Below are positions 22,815 to 34,963 of a stretch of 64,000 bases of DNA, in pieces. A program made the translations under genes and the position numbers. The stretch's first letter is position 1; every line of letters begins with the position of its first letter. The DNA lies in NCBI RefSeq assembly GCF_029407905.1, contig NC_073626.1, positions 79,449,482 through 79,513,481 on the forward strand. Reading direction: 5' to 3'. Below the pieces are notes generated by a model. It saw only the letters and a list, made by a program, of their open reading frames with translations. It did no database searches and had not been told where the DNA came from. The DNA comes from Bubalus kerabau (taxonomy: Eukaryota > Chordata > Mammalia > Artiodactyla > Bovidae).

Positions 22815-23300
22815 GAACTGCTTAACATTTACAGTATAAAGTTAGGAAGCAGCTTTTTAGACTTTTGAAAATATCTTTCAGTTTTAGATGATGTTTCTCC
22901 AACTGTTGCTGGACCCAAGCTCTCTGTAAATGTGCAAGTTTTCCAGAGAGAGAGTGAATCTTACACTGCAGGCCAACTTTGCTGAACTCAAGACATTGTT
23001 TGCTAATGTTCTTATCATTTGCTGATGGCAAATATGTTTAGGGACAGATTAAGTCTGTCCACGGGTGATCATGTTCAAGACGTTGCTGGGGTGGTAGAGT
23101 AACCTCGTCTATCTGTAAGATGTGTTGGACATATCGGAAACTAGCTCTCATGCCAAACTGTCCAAATTGTTTCTGGACATGCTCTTGTCTTTGTCTGAGG
23201 TACCAGACACAAAAACATTGCCTTGAAGTGTGGATCTCACATAGGGGTAGAGGTGGCCAGAGAACCCAAGTCAGACATGCATTCTAACATCATTTCTGCT
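22815..23300 (-). other. Unassigned segment with protein-like frames
   Basis: The minus strand has a 69-codon frame (22822-23031) with a Leu/Gln/Lys-rich, helix-like stretch (LAHLQRAWVQQQLEKHHLKL). Just upstream a second frame, also without a start context, includes LRQRQEHVQKQFGQFGMRAS. The two are in different frames and separated by stops. This could be the remains of a transposon or processed gene. I cannot name it, and chance is not excluded. Confidence 0.3.
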
Positions 23301-23794
23301 TAAGTTTACTACATGCTGGTTCCTGGCAACTGATATCTTTAAGATATCAACCATAGATGGCTACCTGCCAATAACTAAGCTTCTAAAGAAAACACATAAT
23401 TAAGCATCTTTCCAAACTCAGGGCTTATTTTTGAGCTAGGAAAGTATATCCACTACAGAATAATTACATAGTGTTAACAGCATCTCCCTTTATTTATATG
23501 GTTAGCACTGTTGACTTTTGAGAAAGTCAGCTTCCTACCTTATCAAAAATTATTGTGTTCAAGCTAAACTCAAGATAAATGGAAAACATTTCTTAAGTAA
23601 AAGTAATGAAAGTTAGCTTTAGATCTAACAGAAATAAAAATTCAAGGAGCATATATTCATTCGTCCATTCATCCATTCATTTTATTTTATGCCTATAATA
23701 GCTGAAGATTTTAGATTCTAGATTCAGTGAGTTGTACAGAAATAAATGACAGTTTCAGTGCTGGAGTTTATTATCTCATGTAGAATATAGTAAT
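23301..23794. other. Intron sequence
   Basis: Contains a short ATTC-rich run (about 23655-23680) and the small palindrome TGATATCT/AGATATCA (23331-23349). Nothing else recognised. Confidence 0.4.
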
Positions 23795-24010
23795 AATGGC
23801 TAACATTTCTGTGCAGTTACTACATTCTAGGTAGTCTTTTAAAAATTTCCTATGGCTCATTCTCACAATAGCCATATGAGATAGGTACCATTATCATAAA
23901 TTTGTTTAACTTGCCCAAGTGACAAGTGTTTAACTTGTCACTGAGCTACTTGGACACAGACCCAGGTGAGAAGAGAAAAAAATCTGTCTCCAGAATCTGT
24001 AGCCTAAGTT
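23795..24010 (-). repeat. MIR SINE
   Basis: TTCTCACAATAGCCATATGA and GATAGGTACCATTATCATAA, then AACTTGCCCAAGTGAC, follow inverted MIR with a local duplication. Confidence 0.7.
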
Positions 24011-25494
24011 GTTTCCTCTACCTTCACAGAGCCCCTAATACACATGGGCAGGAATCAGACTCAGATGCTGGTGGGGCCAGGCCATGAAATAAGCAGGACT
24101 GTGAGTTACTCTCAATGGAACACAGCCTCTACTCAGTTCTAAGTGATTGCTGCTAGATACTCCAGCTTTCAGGAGCTATCAGAATTCTGAGTTGTGATAT
24201 GAAATATTTCTATTTTTATATATTAGAAACATTGAGAATTTCAAAGATATTGTTCAGGTTAAAGAAAATATGTCTGCAGACCATATTCTATCCAACGACT
24301 GTGGGTGTGCATCTTTTAGCTTATAGAATAATGTCTATAATATCATGCAGCTTTTAAGGTCTCCCATATCCAGTTCCCATCTGCCTGATTCCGTATCATA
24401 GTTCTCCCTGCATCACAGCACTCCTACCCACACTTAGTCCTTATCCCACTGGACATCTCTCCCCAGAACCATACCACCCCCCCACACCCCCCGTACATCC
24501 TGCCTCTGGGCCAGGGCCCACTCTATTCTGCCACCTAGGCTACTCTTCTCCTGGCTCTAGTCTGCTTCAAAGCACTGCACCATGAGATGCCTCATGGGTG
24601 AGAACTTGAAGGATGGTTAAATACCAACAGGTAAAGAAAGAACTGGCAAGGGAATTCTATTCAGAAGGAACAGCATGAAAAACTACACAGAAATAGGAAA
24701 ACAAAAGATTTTGAAAACCATCAAACAATTCCAAATATTTTAAAAGGTTTTTGGCCCTGAGAATCTGATCCTATAAACAGAACTCTGATTACTGACATCC
24801 TGGACATCCACAGTCCTTCTAAAAGAGTTCTTTGCATAAGGATCACTGATGATTTAAGGTTTGCTGAAACAGTTCCGATAAATATTTATGTACAGCCATA
24901 AGCAAATCCACAAGGAAAAATATAATTCAAAACAGACTTTTTGTTGAAGATCCTTGCAGCTGGTGATAAGGTTTCTGGCTTCAAAAAAGGTTTTGAAAAT
25001 ACATGTGATCAATTACTATTTTAAACATCTAGAAACTCTAAGAAGGCTCTAACAATCAAGGAAACTCTGAAAGTTATCATTTGAGGGTGTTGCCAATGAA
25101 ACCTAGCTATATTGACAAGGGTGAGTCTTGGGCCCAAAATCAGCCTCAGATTTATTCCTGAGGTAAGAACCAGAAACACAGAAAAGAAAATTTGGCTCTC
25201 AGTTTCCAGCTGAGAGTGAGCATTGTTCTAAAGTACTGGAATCCTCAGTGCTTATTTTAGATCACAGCTCTAGAGCTAAACCAGAGGTCGTAACTTTTCA
25301 TATAATGGTAGCTTTGCAGGAAACTTTTACATACTACTATTACTACTAATATTGCTACTACTTCTATCACCATGATCAACAACAGCTTGCCATCATCTTT
25401 TATCAGGCATTTATTATGTCTAGAACTGTGCTAATGCCTTTGTATAGATTACATCTAATCTTGTATAGATCTAATCTCAGATAACTTATTTTTA
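24011..25494. other. Intron sequence, mostly unassigned
   Basis: Possible L2 traces around 24370-24660 and a MIR trace at about 25390-25450. No exon or significant open frame. Confidence 0.35.
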
Positions 25495-25678
25495 ATTTTT
25501 TATTAATTGATATTGGAGTATAGTTGCTTTACAATGTTGTGTTAGTTTCTGCTGTACAGCAAAGTGATTTAGTTATACGTACACATATATCCACTTTTTC
25601 TTAGATTCCCTTCCCATCTAGGTCACCAAAGAGCATTGAGTAGAGTTCCCTGTGATATATAGTAGGTTCTCATCAGTT

Positions 25679-25954
25679 GCTGCTGCTGCTGCTAAGTCAC
25701 TTCAGTCCTGTCCGACTCTGTGTGACCCCATAGACGGCAGCCCACCAGGCTCCCCCGTCCCTGGGATTCTCCAGGCAAGAACACTGGAGTGGGTTGCCAT
25801 TTCCTTCTCCAAAGCATGAAAGTGAAAAGTGAAAGTGAAGTCGCTCAGTCATGTCCGACCCTCAGCGACCCCATGGACTGCAGCCTACCAGGCTCCTCCG
25901 TCCATGGGATTTTCCAGGCAGGAGTACTGGAGTGGGGTGCCATTGACTTCTCCG
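25679..25954 (-). repeat. Bov-A2 SINE in L1, with target duplication
   Basis: Inverted dimer (GCTGCTGCTAAGTCACTTC start, GAAAGTGAAAAGTGAAAGTG linker). Direct repeats TCTCATCAGTT at 25668-25678 and 25955-25965. Confidence 0.95.
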
Positions 25955-27518
25955 TCTCATCAGTTACCTATTTTATATACAGTAGTGTATGTATGTCAAT
26001 CCCAATTTATCCCACTCTCTTCCCCCTTGCTAATGATAAGTTTGTTTTCTACATCTGTGACTCTGTTTATGCTTTACAGATAAGGTCATCTATACCATTT
26101 TTCTAGATTCCATATATAACTGATATTATACAATTATTTGTCTCTTTTTGACTTACTTCTGTATGACAATCTATAGGTCCAGCCATGCCTTATTTCATTC
26201 CTTTTTGGCTGAGTAATATTTCATTGTATATATGTACCACATTTTCTTTATCCATTTCTGTGTTGATGGACATTTAGGTTGCTTCCATGGCCTGGCTATT
26301 ATAAATAGTGCTGCAGTGAATATCAGGCTGAATGCATCCTTTTGAATTATGGTTTTCTCCAGATATATGTCCAGGAGTAGAGTTGCTGGATCATATGATA
26401 GCTCTTTTTAGTTTTTAAAGGAATCTCTATACTGTTCTCCATAGTGGCTGTACCAATTTATATGTCCACCAACAGTGTAGGAGGGTTTCCTTTTTGCCAC
26501 ACCTTCTCCAGAACTTACTGCTTGTAGATTTTTTTGATTATGGCCATTCTGACTGGTGTGAGGTCATATCTTGTAGTTTTGATGTTAATTTCTCTAATAA
26601 TTATTGACGTTGAGCATCTTTTTCTGTGTTTTTGGCCATTTGTCTATCTTCTTTGGAGAAATGTCTATTGAGATCTTTGGCCCATTTTTTGATCGGATTG
26701 TTTGTTTTTTTGATATTGAGCTGCATGAGCCATTTGTATATTTTGGAGATTAATCTCTTATCAGTTGCTTTGTTTGCAAATATTTTCTCCCATTCTGAGG
26801 GTTGTCTTGTTTTATTATGGTTTCTTTAGCTGTACAAAAGCTTTTAAGTTTAATTAGGTCCCATTTGTTTATTTTTGTTTTTATTTTCATTACTCTAGGC
26901 AGTGGATTGAAAAATATCTTGCTGCAATTTATGTCCATGAGTGTTCTGTTTAGATTTTCCTATAAGAGTTTTGTCATAGTATCCAGCCTTAGATTTAGGA
27001 CTTCAATCCATTTTGAGTTTATTTTTGTGTATGATGTTAGGGAGTATTCTAATTTCATTCTTTTACATGTAGCTGTTCAGTTTTCCCAGCATCACTTCTT
27101 GAAAAGATTGTGTTTTCTTTTGTTTTGTCCCCTCTGTTGTGTACTAGGTGGCCATAGCTATGTGGGTTTATCTCTGGGCTTTCTATCCTGTTCTATTGAT
27201 CCATAGTTCTGTTTTTGTGCCAGCACCATACTGTCTCGATTACTGTAGCTTTGTAGTAATCAAGATTGCTTTGATTATTTGGAGTCTTTTGTTTTTCCAT
27301 ACAAGTTTTAAAAATTTTTGTTCTAGTTCTATGAAAAATGCCATTAGTAATTTGATAGGTATTACACTGAATTGTAGATTGTTTTAGATGGTATAGTCAT
27401 TTTGACAATGTTGATTCCTTCTGTCCAAGAACATGGTAAGTCTCTCCATCTGCTTGTTTTATCTTTGATTTCTGTCATCAGTATCATAGTTTTCCGAGTG
27501 CAGGTCATTTGCCTCCTT

Positions 27519-27647
27519 GCTGCTACTGCTACTGCTAAGTCGCTTCAGTCGTGTCCGACTCTGTGAGACCCCAGAGACGGCAGCCCACCAGGCTCCCCCG
27601 TCCCTGGGATTCTCCAGGCAAGAACGCTGGAGTGGCTTGCCATTGCC
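27519..27647 (-). repeat. Bov-A SINE in L1
   Basis: Single inverted unit starting GCTGCTACTGCTACTGC and ending TTGCCATTGCCTTA, within the L1 reverse-transcriptase region. Confidence 0.9.
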
Positions 27648-28108
27648 TTAGGTAGGTTTATTCACAGGTATTTTATTCTTTTTAATGTGATGTTAAATAG
27701 GATTGTTTCCTTAACCTCTCTTTCTGATCTTTCATTGTTAGTGTATAGAAATACAAGAGATTTCTGTGTATCAATTTTGTATCCTACATTTTTTACCAAA
27801 TACATAGAAGAGCTCTAGTAGTTTTCTGGTAGCATCATTATATGTATAGTATCATGTCTTCTGCAAACAGTAACAGTTTTACTTGTTTTCCAATTTGGAT
27901 TCTTTTATTTCTTTTTCTATTCTAATAGTTGTGACTAAGATTTCTAAAACTATGTTGAGTCCAACATGTCTAAAACTATGTTGAATAAAAGTGGCAAGAG
28001 TGGACATCCTTGTCTAGTTCCTGATCTTAGAGAAAATGCTTTCAGCTTTTCACCATTGAGTATGTTAGCTATAGCTTTGCCATATATGATCTCTATTATG
28101 TTGAGGTA

Positions 28109-28407
28109 GTCAGTCAGTCAGTTCAGTTGCTCAGTTGTGTCTGACTCTTTGCGACTCCATGAACTGCAGCACACCAGGCCTCCCTGTCCATCACCAACTC
28201 CTGGAGTTCACCCAAACTCATGTCCATTGAGCCGGTGATGCCATCCAACCATCTCATCCTCTGTCGTCCCCTTCTCCTCCTGCCCTCAATCTTTCCCAGC
28301 ATCAGGGTTTTTTCAAATGAGTCAGCTCTCTGCATCAGGTGCCCAAAGTATTGGAGTTTCAGCTTCAACATCAGTCCTTCCAGTGAACACCTAGGACTGG
28401 TCTCCCT
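28109..28407 (-). repeat. BovB LINE 3' fragment in L1
   Basis: On the minus strand the frame reads LKLKLQYFGHLMQRADSFEK ... VAKSQTQLSN, the C-terminal part of BovB RT protein. Its TCAGTTCAGTTGCTCAG start is the inverted BovB terminus. Confidence 0.92.
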
Positions 28408-28539
28408 CTAAGCCCAGTTTCTGGAGAGGTTTTTTGTTGTTGTTGTTGTTCATAAATGGGTGTTGGATTTTGTCAAAAGCTTTTTCTGAATCTGTTGAGA
28501 TAATCATGTGGTTTTTACTTTTCAATTTGTTAATGTGGT

Positions 28540-28706
28540 ATAGTGGAAGGGGACGACAGAGGATGAGATAGTTGGATGGTATCACCAACTAAATGGACAT
28601 GAGTTTGAGTAAACTACGGGAGTTGGTGATGGACAGGGAGGCCTGGTGTGCTGCAGTCCATGGGATAACAGAGAGTCGGACACAACTGAGCAACTGAACT
28701 GAACTG
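28540..28706 (+). repeat. BovB LINE 3' fragment in L1, opposite orientation
   Basis: GGAAGGGGACGACAGAGG to GAACTGAACTG, the last about 165 nt of BovB. Direct repeats AATGTGGT at 28532-28539 and 28707-28714. It lies only about 130 nt from the inverted BovB piece. Confidence 0.88.
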
Positions 28707-28849
28707 AATGTGGTTTATCATATTGATTGACTGTGTATATTGAAGAATCCTTGCATCCCTGGGATAAGTCCCACTTGATCAGAGTTCATGAAAAGTATTA
28801 TAAACTTATTACAGGACAGACCTATCTACCCGATTGTGTCAGTGGGGCA

Positions 28850-29056
28850 TGTGTGTGTATGCTTAGTTGTGTCCAATTCTTTGTGACCCCATGGATTGCA
28901 GCTCGCCAGGCTCCTCTGTCCTTGGAATTTTCCTGGCAAGAATACTGAAGTGGGTTGCCATTTCCTACTCCAGGGGATCTTTCCATCCCAGGAATCAAAC
29001 CTGTATCCCCTGCTCTGGCACGCAAATTCTTTACCGCTGACCCGCCAGGAAAGCCC
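28850..29056 (-). repeat. Bov-tA SINE
   Basis: Inverted Bov-tA from TGCTTAGTTGTGTCCAATTC to the head TTCTTTACCGCTGACCCGCC. Confidence 0.92.
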
Positions 29057-30404
29057 TCCCTGTCAAACCGTGTTTGACTTAATGAACAAATTTGACTTAT
29101 GAATGTGCTCTCAGAATGGAACTCGTTTGTATGCAGGGGACCTACTATAGCTAAACTAAGATTCAATCCCAGGTCTGTCACTTGATTTTCTACTGGAAGA
29201 AGGTAACCCATAGCATCATAAGCATGTCATGAAAGAAGGCCACCACCCCTAGCTCCTCTCACACCTGCTGATATTTCCCCCCTGGTGTCATGGGGAGGTG
29301 GGAGTGTCTCTTAATATGTTAGTGCACTAACTTGGCCACAGGGGCAGGAAATGTGCACTAGCCCCCTGCGTGAGTGAAATGAAAGTGGAAGGAAAATTAG
29401 CATGGGAATTGAAGGGTGGGAGAGGAAAGGTGGGAAAGGAGACCTCCTCCAGATACTGACATGGAAAGAAAAGTTTTGTTTTGTTGAATCTTCTTAGCAC
29501 TGCTACATATTTCTACAATGACCCCCCACACAGTCTGTCAAGATATGTGGCAATCTGTACTTCACAGCCCACAGGAAAATCTGGCCCACAGTCAGCCCTG
29601 ATGGGAAGGCTGTTGCTCTGGCTCATCAATTCTGAGGTCAGCCCAATTGGCTTCAAGCCCTGGGCCGTAAGGATGACAAACGGGAGAAATATGTGTCCAT
29701 TTTCCCCTCTTGCAAAGTGCCAGCTCCCCTCGAGCTGTCTGAGTCATGAAGTTTCAGTCTCTCTTGAGCCTGAAGTGGCCCACAACGAAGCAGCTTCTCT
29801 AGGGGTGTTTTACAAGCTGCTGGGTAAAAACATCTGCACCAGCATGATCAATCTGCTGCCTCCCTCATAGGGGCTTCTTTTTACACAACAACAGGCTAGC
29901 TGTGCTAAAGAATGTCAAATAAAAGCCTTGTGAGAGCTTTGCCATACGCAGGCCAAATTAAATTAAGGGGCATAATCCTCCCTATTGTACTTATCAGCAT
30001 TAAAATGGAGGATTACCATCATGGGAACAAAGCCCCATGGCATAAAAGACTACTTCCATTCTGTCATTCACTGTACACAGTTACAGGCTTACACAGGAAG
30101 TGGAACAGAGGAGCACCGGGCCAACCACTGACTTGGACTTGCAACATGAGGTTTCTTTCTCCCCAGTCAAGTGAGCCCCGCCTCACCACGTACCCATGGG
30201 AACACCTTTCCCATGAGGTCAGAAGCTTTCTCCCAAGGTTCAGAGCTGGAATTTTCTCCACCAATCACAGGCTGAGAGTTTGTTGCCCATCAGAATTTAC
30301 TCCTTAGCTGGTTGTGATTCAAGATTTGTTGCAATGACAAATAGAGAATATAGAATTAAAAACAAACAAACAAAAAAAACCTGGGCTAGGCATTTGGAGC
30401 CGGG
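29057..30404. other. Repeat-poor intron segment
   Basis: About 1.3 kb without recognised repeats. Two plus-strand frames (29481-29870, 129 codons; 29912-30307, 131 codons) have no domain, signal or splice context. Longer-than-average frames and lack of repeats could reflect conserved non-coding DNA, not coding sequence. Confidence 0.4.
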
Positions 30405-30615
30405 AGAGGCAACAGAATGTACTGGCTAAAAACATGGGCTCTGGAGTTAGAGCTGTGTTCAAATCTTGACTCTGTCACTTTGCTGACTAGGTAACACCAA
30501 CAGCAAGTCCCTTGTACTCTCTAAATGTCAGAAATTATATAATATGTGCCTCTCCCACAGGATTATTATGAGGATTAAACAGAATCATTCATGCGAAATC
30601 CTTAACACAGTGTCT
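30405..30615 (+). repeat. MIR SINE
   Basis: Forward MIR: ACATGGGCTCTGGAGTTAG, GTGTTCAAATCTTGACTCTG, GATTATTATGAGGATTAAAC, ACAGTGTCTAGG. A Bov-A2 is inserted at its end. Confidence 0.85.
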
Positions 30616-30626
30616 AGGAAGTTGTT

Positions 30627-30893
30627 GCTGCTAAGTCACTTCAGTCGTGTCTGACTCTGTGCGACCCCATAGACGGCAACCCACCAGGCTCCCCCATCCC
30701 CGGGATTCTCCAGGCAAGAACACTGGAGTGGGTTGCCATTTCTTTCTCCAATGCATGAAAGTGAAAAGTGAAAGTGAAGTCGCTCAGTCGTGTCCAACTC
30801 CTAGAGACCCCATGGACTGCAGCCTACCAGGCTCCTCCGTCCATGGGATTTTCCAGGCAAGAGTACTGGAATGGGGTGCCATTGCCTTCTCTG
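30627..30893 (-). repeat. Bov-A2 SINE with target duplication
   Basis: Inverted dimer. Direct repeats AGGAAGTTGTT at 30616-30626 and 30894-30904. The 107-codon plus frame at 30647-30970 lies mostly inside it. Confidence 0.95.
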
Positions 30894-30904
30894 AGGAAGT
30901 TGTT

Positions 30905-32489
30905 AATGAATATCAAATATTAGTTGTTACTATTATTGTTAGAGACAGAAAATCCAGACTCAAACCCTAGACCTGCCATTTATTCTCTGTGACAGTGAGG
31001 GAACCCCATGCTAGCCAACTGGGGCAGGAGCAGGTAAATCTGATGCCTCCAACCCAGTAGTGGCCTCCAGTCCAGCATTTGAGAGCTGATTGAGTAGCCA
31101 TCCCTGTGTTCATCTGACTCATAGAGAACATCATGCAAAAGACTGGTGTGTGCATTCTGTGAGATAACTGTGAGGAAGACTCACCACTGCCATAAATGTT
31201 GGGTGAGTCAGAACAATGTCCTCAACATGTCCTTGTCATTCTAGTCTCACAGTGTTTCTTGTCATGTCTGGGTCTTCCTTATAAACTCTTCCTTCTGATT
31301 TTGCCTTCCCTCCATCATTCCCTGTACGTATCTGTTCTGTCACTGCCTCTTTAGGATTCTTCTAGAACACTTTATGGGTGGCTTCTCTAACCCCTTTATT
31401 CTTTGCTTGCTTTCTTCTGCAGAAGCTGAAAATGCTCACCTTTCCAGCTTCCCTCGCTGGACTGCTCTCCCCTGCAGAGCCACCTCTGCGAATTTCATCT
31501 GATAAGATGTGAGAGGAGTGTCCTGGGGACTTCTAGGAAAGGTCTCCCTCATAACCAACAGGGAGAGACTCCTGACGATAGGCCTTCTCCATCCATCTCT
31601 TCCTTCCTTCTTTGGACAATGCCATGTGAACAAGGGATCTTTAGTATGCTGCTTCAGCTAACTTGTGCTTCTAAGTTCTGATGTGCTAGGATAGAGGGGC
31701 AAAGTAATGGAAGGAGTCTGTGTCCACATATCTGAGTGGCCAGCCCAGAACTGGAACTTCTGTCTTCAGACTTGTTACCCTGAGGGGTCCTTGAATCTGC
31801 TGAGTTTTGTTACTTGCTGCTGGGAGAGTCACCACTGGCATGACCCAGCTCTCTCCTCATTATGCCCCGCCTGACTGCCTCAAGACTTCCTTCCTTTCAG
31901 TCCCTGGGTTGATCCACAGGGCATTGAAGTGAACATCAAATACAGAGAGAAAGATGGGCTCCCACCTTCCCTAGGGCACGGATGACCTGAAACACTATCT
32001 GACGAATTATTCTGAATCCTGTTGTTGCCACCACCACTTAAAGATTGAGGAGGGAGAACATTCCTTTCATAAAAATATGAGTTCTGAGGAGTGGTCTTGG
32101 AAGTCAGCCTGACAAATTTATTGAGACCCATTGCATCTACTAGAAATAAGAAGAAGGAAAATTTGGCCCTTGCCCTTGAGAAGCTGAACTGCTGGCACAT
32201 GGTCAACCACAACACCAGACAAAACATGGGGAGCCACAGAGAGTAATATACCCAAGTGGTCCCAGGACCCAGTCTGTCAATGTTACCACTGACAATGTCA
32301 TAAAGAGTTTGTGTCAGAATACAAATCAGTTCAATTAGTTACCAAGTATCTTGTTTCGTTTGGCTGAGACTATACATAGGGGAGGGGGAGCAAGACTTCC
32401 TTGAAGAAACAGTAGCTTGATGTACATTAGGACACAACCTCATTTTCTTATGAACCAGCCCTTTGAGTAGTACAGTCATAAATGGACCA
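30905..32489. other. Intron sequence, nothing firm
   Basis: Short frames only. A minus-strand segment ending at a good donor (GAAAG|GTGAGC near 31436) has no matching acceptor or family resemblance. Confidence 0.35.
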
Positions 32490-33010
32490 TGATGGTTCAA
32501 GGAGTGTTAAAGAGAATTAAGGACTCTGTAGAGAAGAGAGATATGATGTTGTATCTTGATGAAATAGGTAAGAGCTGAACTGAAAGGAGAGGGCAGAGAG
32601 AACAGAAGGAGATGCACTGGTAGGAACAATATGAAGTCTGACTCCAGGAAGCCAGAGGGTGCATATAGGGTCACGCAGGAACTGAGTCTAGAGGACAAAC
32701 TGGAGTGAGATAGAGAGAGGCTTGCAAAAGCAGACTGAGGAGTCTGAACCTCTTTTGGTCTGAAATAGGAAGCCACTAAAGTTCTTTGAGAAGTCAGAAT
32801 ATGCTTTAAGACAATTGATCAGGTGTTAGAAATGAAAGCTGATATGTACAGAGGAGAGAGTGGAGAGAGACAGATAATGGTAGGTCTGGGCTAGGGAAGG
32901 ATGCTAAACAAGTGATTGGAGGTGGGGTTAAGTGAGATGTAGGGATCAAAAATGAGCACCAGGTTTGAAGACCAGGTCACAGGAGAATGTGTGTAGCACT
33001 CATGGAAGTG
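32490..33010 (-). repeat. L2-like LINE fragment, reverse orientation
   Basis: Purine-rich plus strand with AGGAAGCCACTAAAGTTC, TTAAGACAATTGATCAGG and AGGGATCAAAAATGAGC spaced as in inverted L2 ORF2. The purine-rich character continues to about 33800, where the 220-codon minus frame (33142-33804) is Ser/Pro/Leu-rich and without a domain. I regard that frame as a by-product of base composition. Confidence 0.5.
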
Positions 33011-33884
33011 GCGAGGTCTGGTGAGCTGGGGGAGGTCCTTTGGTGGGCTTTTCTGTTGAGGCTCTGGTGTATAGATCAGGAAATCTATGGGCAGCAGGAG
33101 GTGGGTGTAGTAGGGTGGAGCTCAGAACTGAGACCTGAGAATTATGCTGTCTCAGCTGAGAGTTGGTACCAGAATACACTTGTGAGAGAGGCTATCACCC
33201 AGGGAGAAGTGAAGAAAGAAGAGTCAAGAACTTGGAGACCTGCCTGTATTTCAAGGTGGGCAGAAGAGGAGCAGGATAAAGACGGAGGACATCTGGGAGA
33301 AAGAAGCTGAAGACCACGGTGCTGCAGAAACCATGGACGAGCACAATTCATAGAAACCATGGTCCATGGCACTGAGTGTTGCATAAACTGATGAATACAA
33401 GGCTCTCTTAGCTGGGAGCTAAGCTTCACAAGACTGTTTGAGGGATGTGGTGAGGGCACGGATGATTTCGGGTTTAGAGAGGCAGGGGATGGTGAGGGAA
33501 TGAGGCAACCAAGCTGGAAGTCAGTCTGAGGAAGTCTGAGGTGTAAAAGTAAGAAGAGGGAGGGACAGGACCCAGGGAAGACTTTTGTTAGATGGGAAGA
33601 GGAATCAGCAAATGGGGAAGAGGCAGCAGAGGGAGAAAGATGTGAAAGCCAAGGCTGGTCTGCCTGATGGTGGCAGGGCCTGGAGAGCAGGAACATCACA
33701 GAGGTGAGCCAGGGAGAGCTCACCTGGGTGAGCAAAGGAAGAATGGGCAGCTGAATAGAAGGAGCAGCTCTTAGGCAGAGGGAAGGGAAGTGGACATTGC
33801 TCACAGCACAGCCCTGATATTCTGAGTAAAGCTGGTCATCAGTGGAGGTTGATGGGAGTCAGGCTGGGGCTGGAGCCATTTCCC

Positions 33885-33990
33885 AAACTATATTCATTGA
33901 CTTGCCCAAGATCACAGGGCTGGAAAATGCTAGCTTTAGGATCAGAACCCAAGTCTTCCACCTGCCAAGTTCACTGGTCTTTCTGCTGAA
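33885..33990 (-). repeat. MIR SINE fragment
   Basis: TTGACTTGCCCAAGATCACA and CAGAACCCAAGTCTTCCA follow inverted MIR. Confidence 0.65.
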
Positions 33991-34084
33991 AGAAATTTTG
34001 AACTTTGTTCAAAATATGAGAGTATCTCTAATATGAGATACTAGGCCTATAGTATTTCATCAAGTACCCTTACATGAGCTATTC

Positions 34085-34296
34085 TGACTATTAAGTACAA
34101 TCTGCCCTCCATTTCTATGGGTTTTGTGCAAATCCAAGGTTGGTTGAATTTGTGGTTGTGAAACCCATGGATGTGGAGGGCAAACTGTACCACAACATTC
34201 TGTATGTAAAGGACTTGAGCAGCAGCAAAGTTTGGTATCTGTGGGGGCTCCTGGAACCATTCCCTGTGGTTACTGAGAGACAACCACAAACTACTT
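34085..34296. repeat. MER2/Tigger-like DNA transposon fossil
   Basis: CTGCCCTCCATTTCTATGGG near one end and GGGGGCTCCTGGAACCATTC followed by GGTTACTGAGAGACAAC at the other are the complementary ends of a MER2-type Tigger derivative, with GGACTTGAGCAGC inside. Confidence 0.75.
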
Positions 34297-34540
34297 TAAA
34301 AGCAGCTCAAGCAATTTGAGAGTGCTAGAGAAATACTGAGGATTTAATTTGTCAAGTTTCAAATAAGATGTCTCAAAAAATTATTTTTAGAAGTTACAAT
34401 TTAAGACCACCTCTTTTTCCAAAAAGATGCAATGAATTTTCTAATGGCCTGCTTACTTCCTCAAAATCCTAGAGTAAGCTTTTAATGAAAATGATATCCC
34501 CTTTTTGCATTAGCTTAAGCCCACAGATTTTTGTCCTTTT

Positions 34541-34732
34541 AGGCTAGTCAGTTCTTTGGTGGGGCGGGAGCTGTCTTGTGCACTGTAGATTGGGCAGCAG
34601 CGTCCCTGGCCTTGATCCACTAGACATCCTTCACACAAAGCCCCTGTGAAGAGTTGTGACAACCACACATGTCCTCAGAAGGAGAGCGGGAGGGGGCAAA
34701 ACCGCCCCCAGTTGAGAACCACCGTTTTAACC
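34541..34732. repeat. MER20 DNA transposon fossil
   Basis: GGGAGCTGTCTTGTGCACTG, AGCAGCGTCCCTGGCC, GTTGTGACAACCACACATG and GCAAAACCGCCCCCAG with end GTTGAGAACCACC follow MER20 (non-autonomous hAT). Confidence 0.85.
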
Positions 34733-34963
34733 TACTGAGGCCAAATACAGGTTTCACTACGAGGAGAACCCACAAGAAGGTTGTAACCAGATTGCCCTGT
34801 AGATCAAAGACTTTTGCCCACAGACTAATGAACTTCTGACATGGGGGAATCTGGTGGACAACACTTTTTGGCTCCACTCTCTCCAACTCACCAAAATAAC
34901 ACAGTGTAAGAAATACTTTTGTTTCATTGTCTGTTGGAATAAAATCTTACAGATAAGACTCAC

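Larger units (their letters stand above)
25495..28787 (-). mobile_element. Old artiodactyl L1, inverted, broken by four insertions
   Basis: Starts at the 3' end with TTTTTTATTAATTGATATTGG and runs backward through the ORF2 C-terminus (GGTTGCTTCCATGGCCTGG, CTGGTGTGAGGTCATATC), TTCTTTGGAGAAATGTC, ATTGATCCATAGTTCTG, the RT region (CTTGTCTAGTTCCTGATC) and CTTTTTCTGAATCTGTTGAG near 28500, then TTGCATCCCTGGGATAAG. Many frame breaks make it dead. It is interrupted at 25679-25954, about 27519-27647, about 28109-28407 and 28540-28706 by SINE or BovB pieces. The short plus and minus frames in the interval are shadows. Confidence 0.88.

Noticed and set aside
29481..30307. Two consecutive plus-strand frames of about 130 codons suggesting a two-exon gene
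   Set aside because: No splice sites connect them in frame and there is no domain. More likely non-coding single-copy DNA.
33142..33804. 220-codon minus-strand open frame, the longest outside L1/BovB
   Set aside because: Ser/Pro/Leu-rich composition follows from a purine-rich plus strand next to an L2-like region. No domain, no splice or promoter context.
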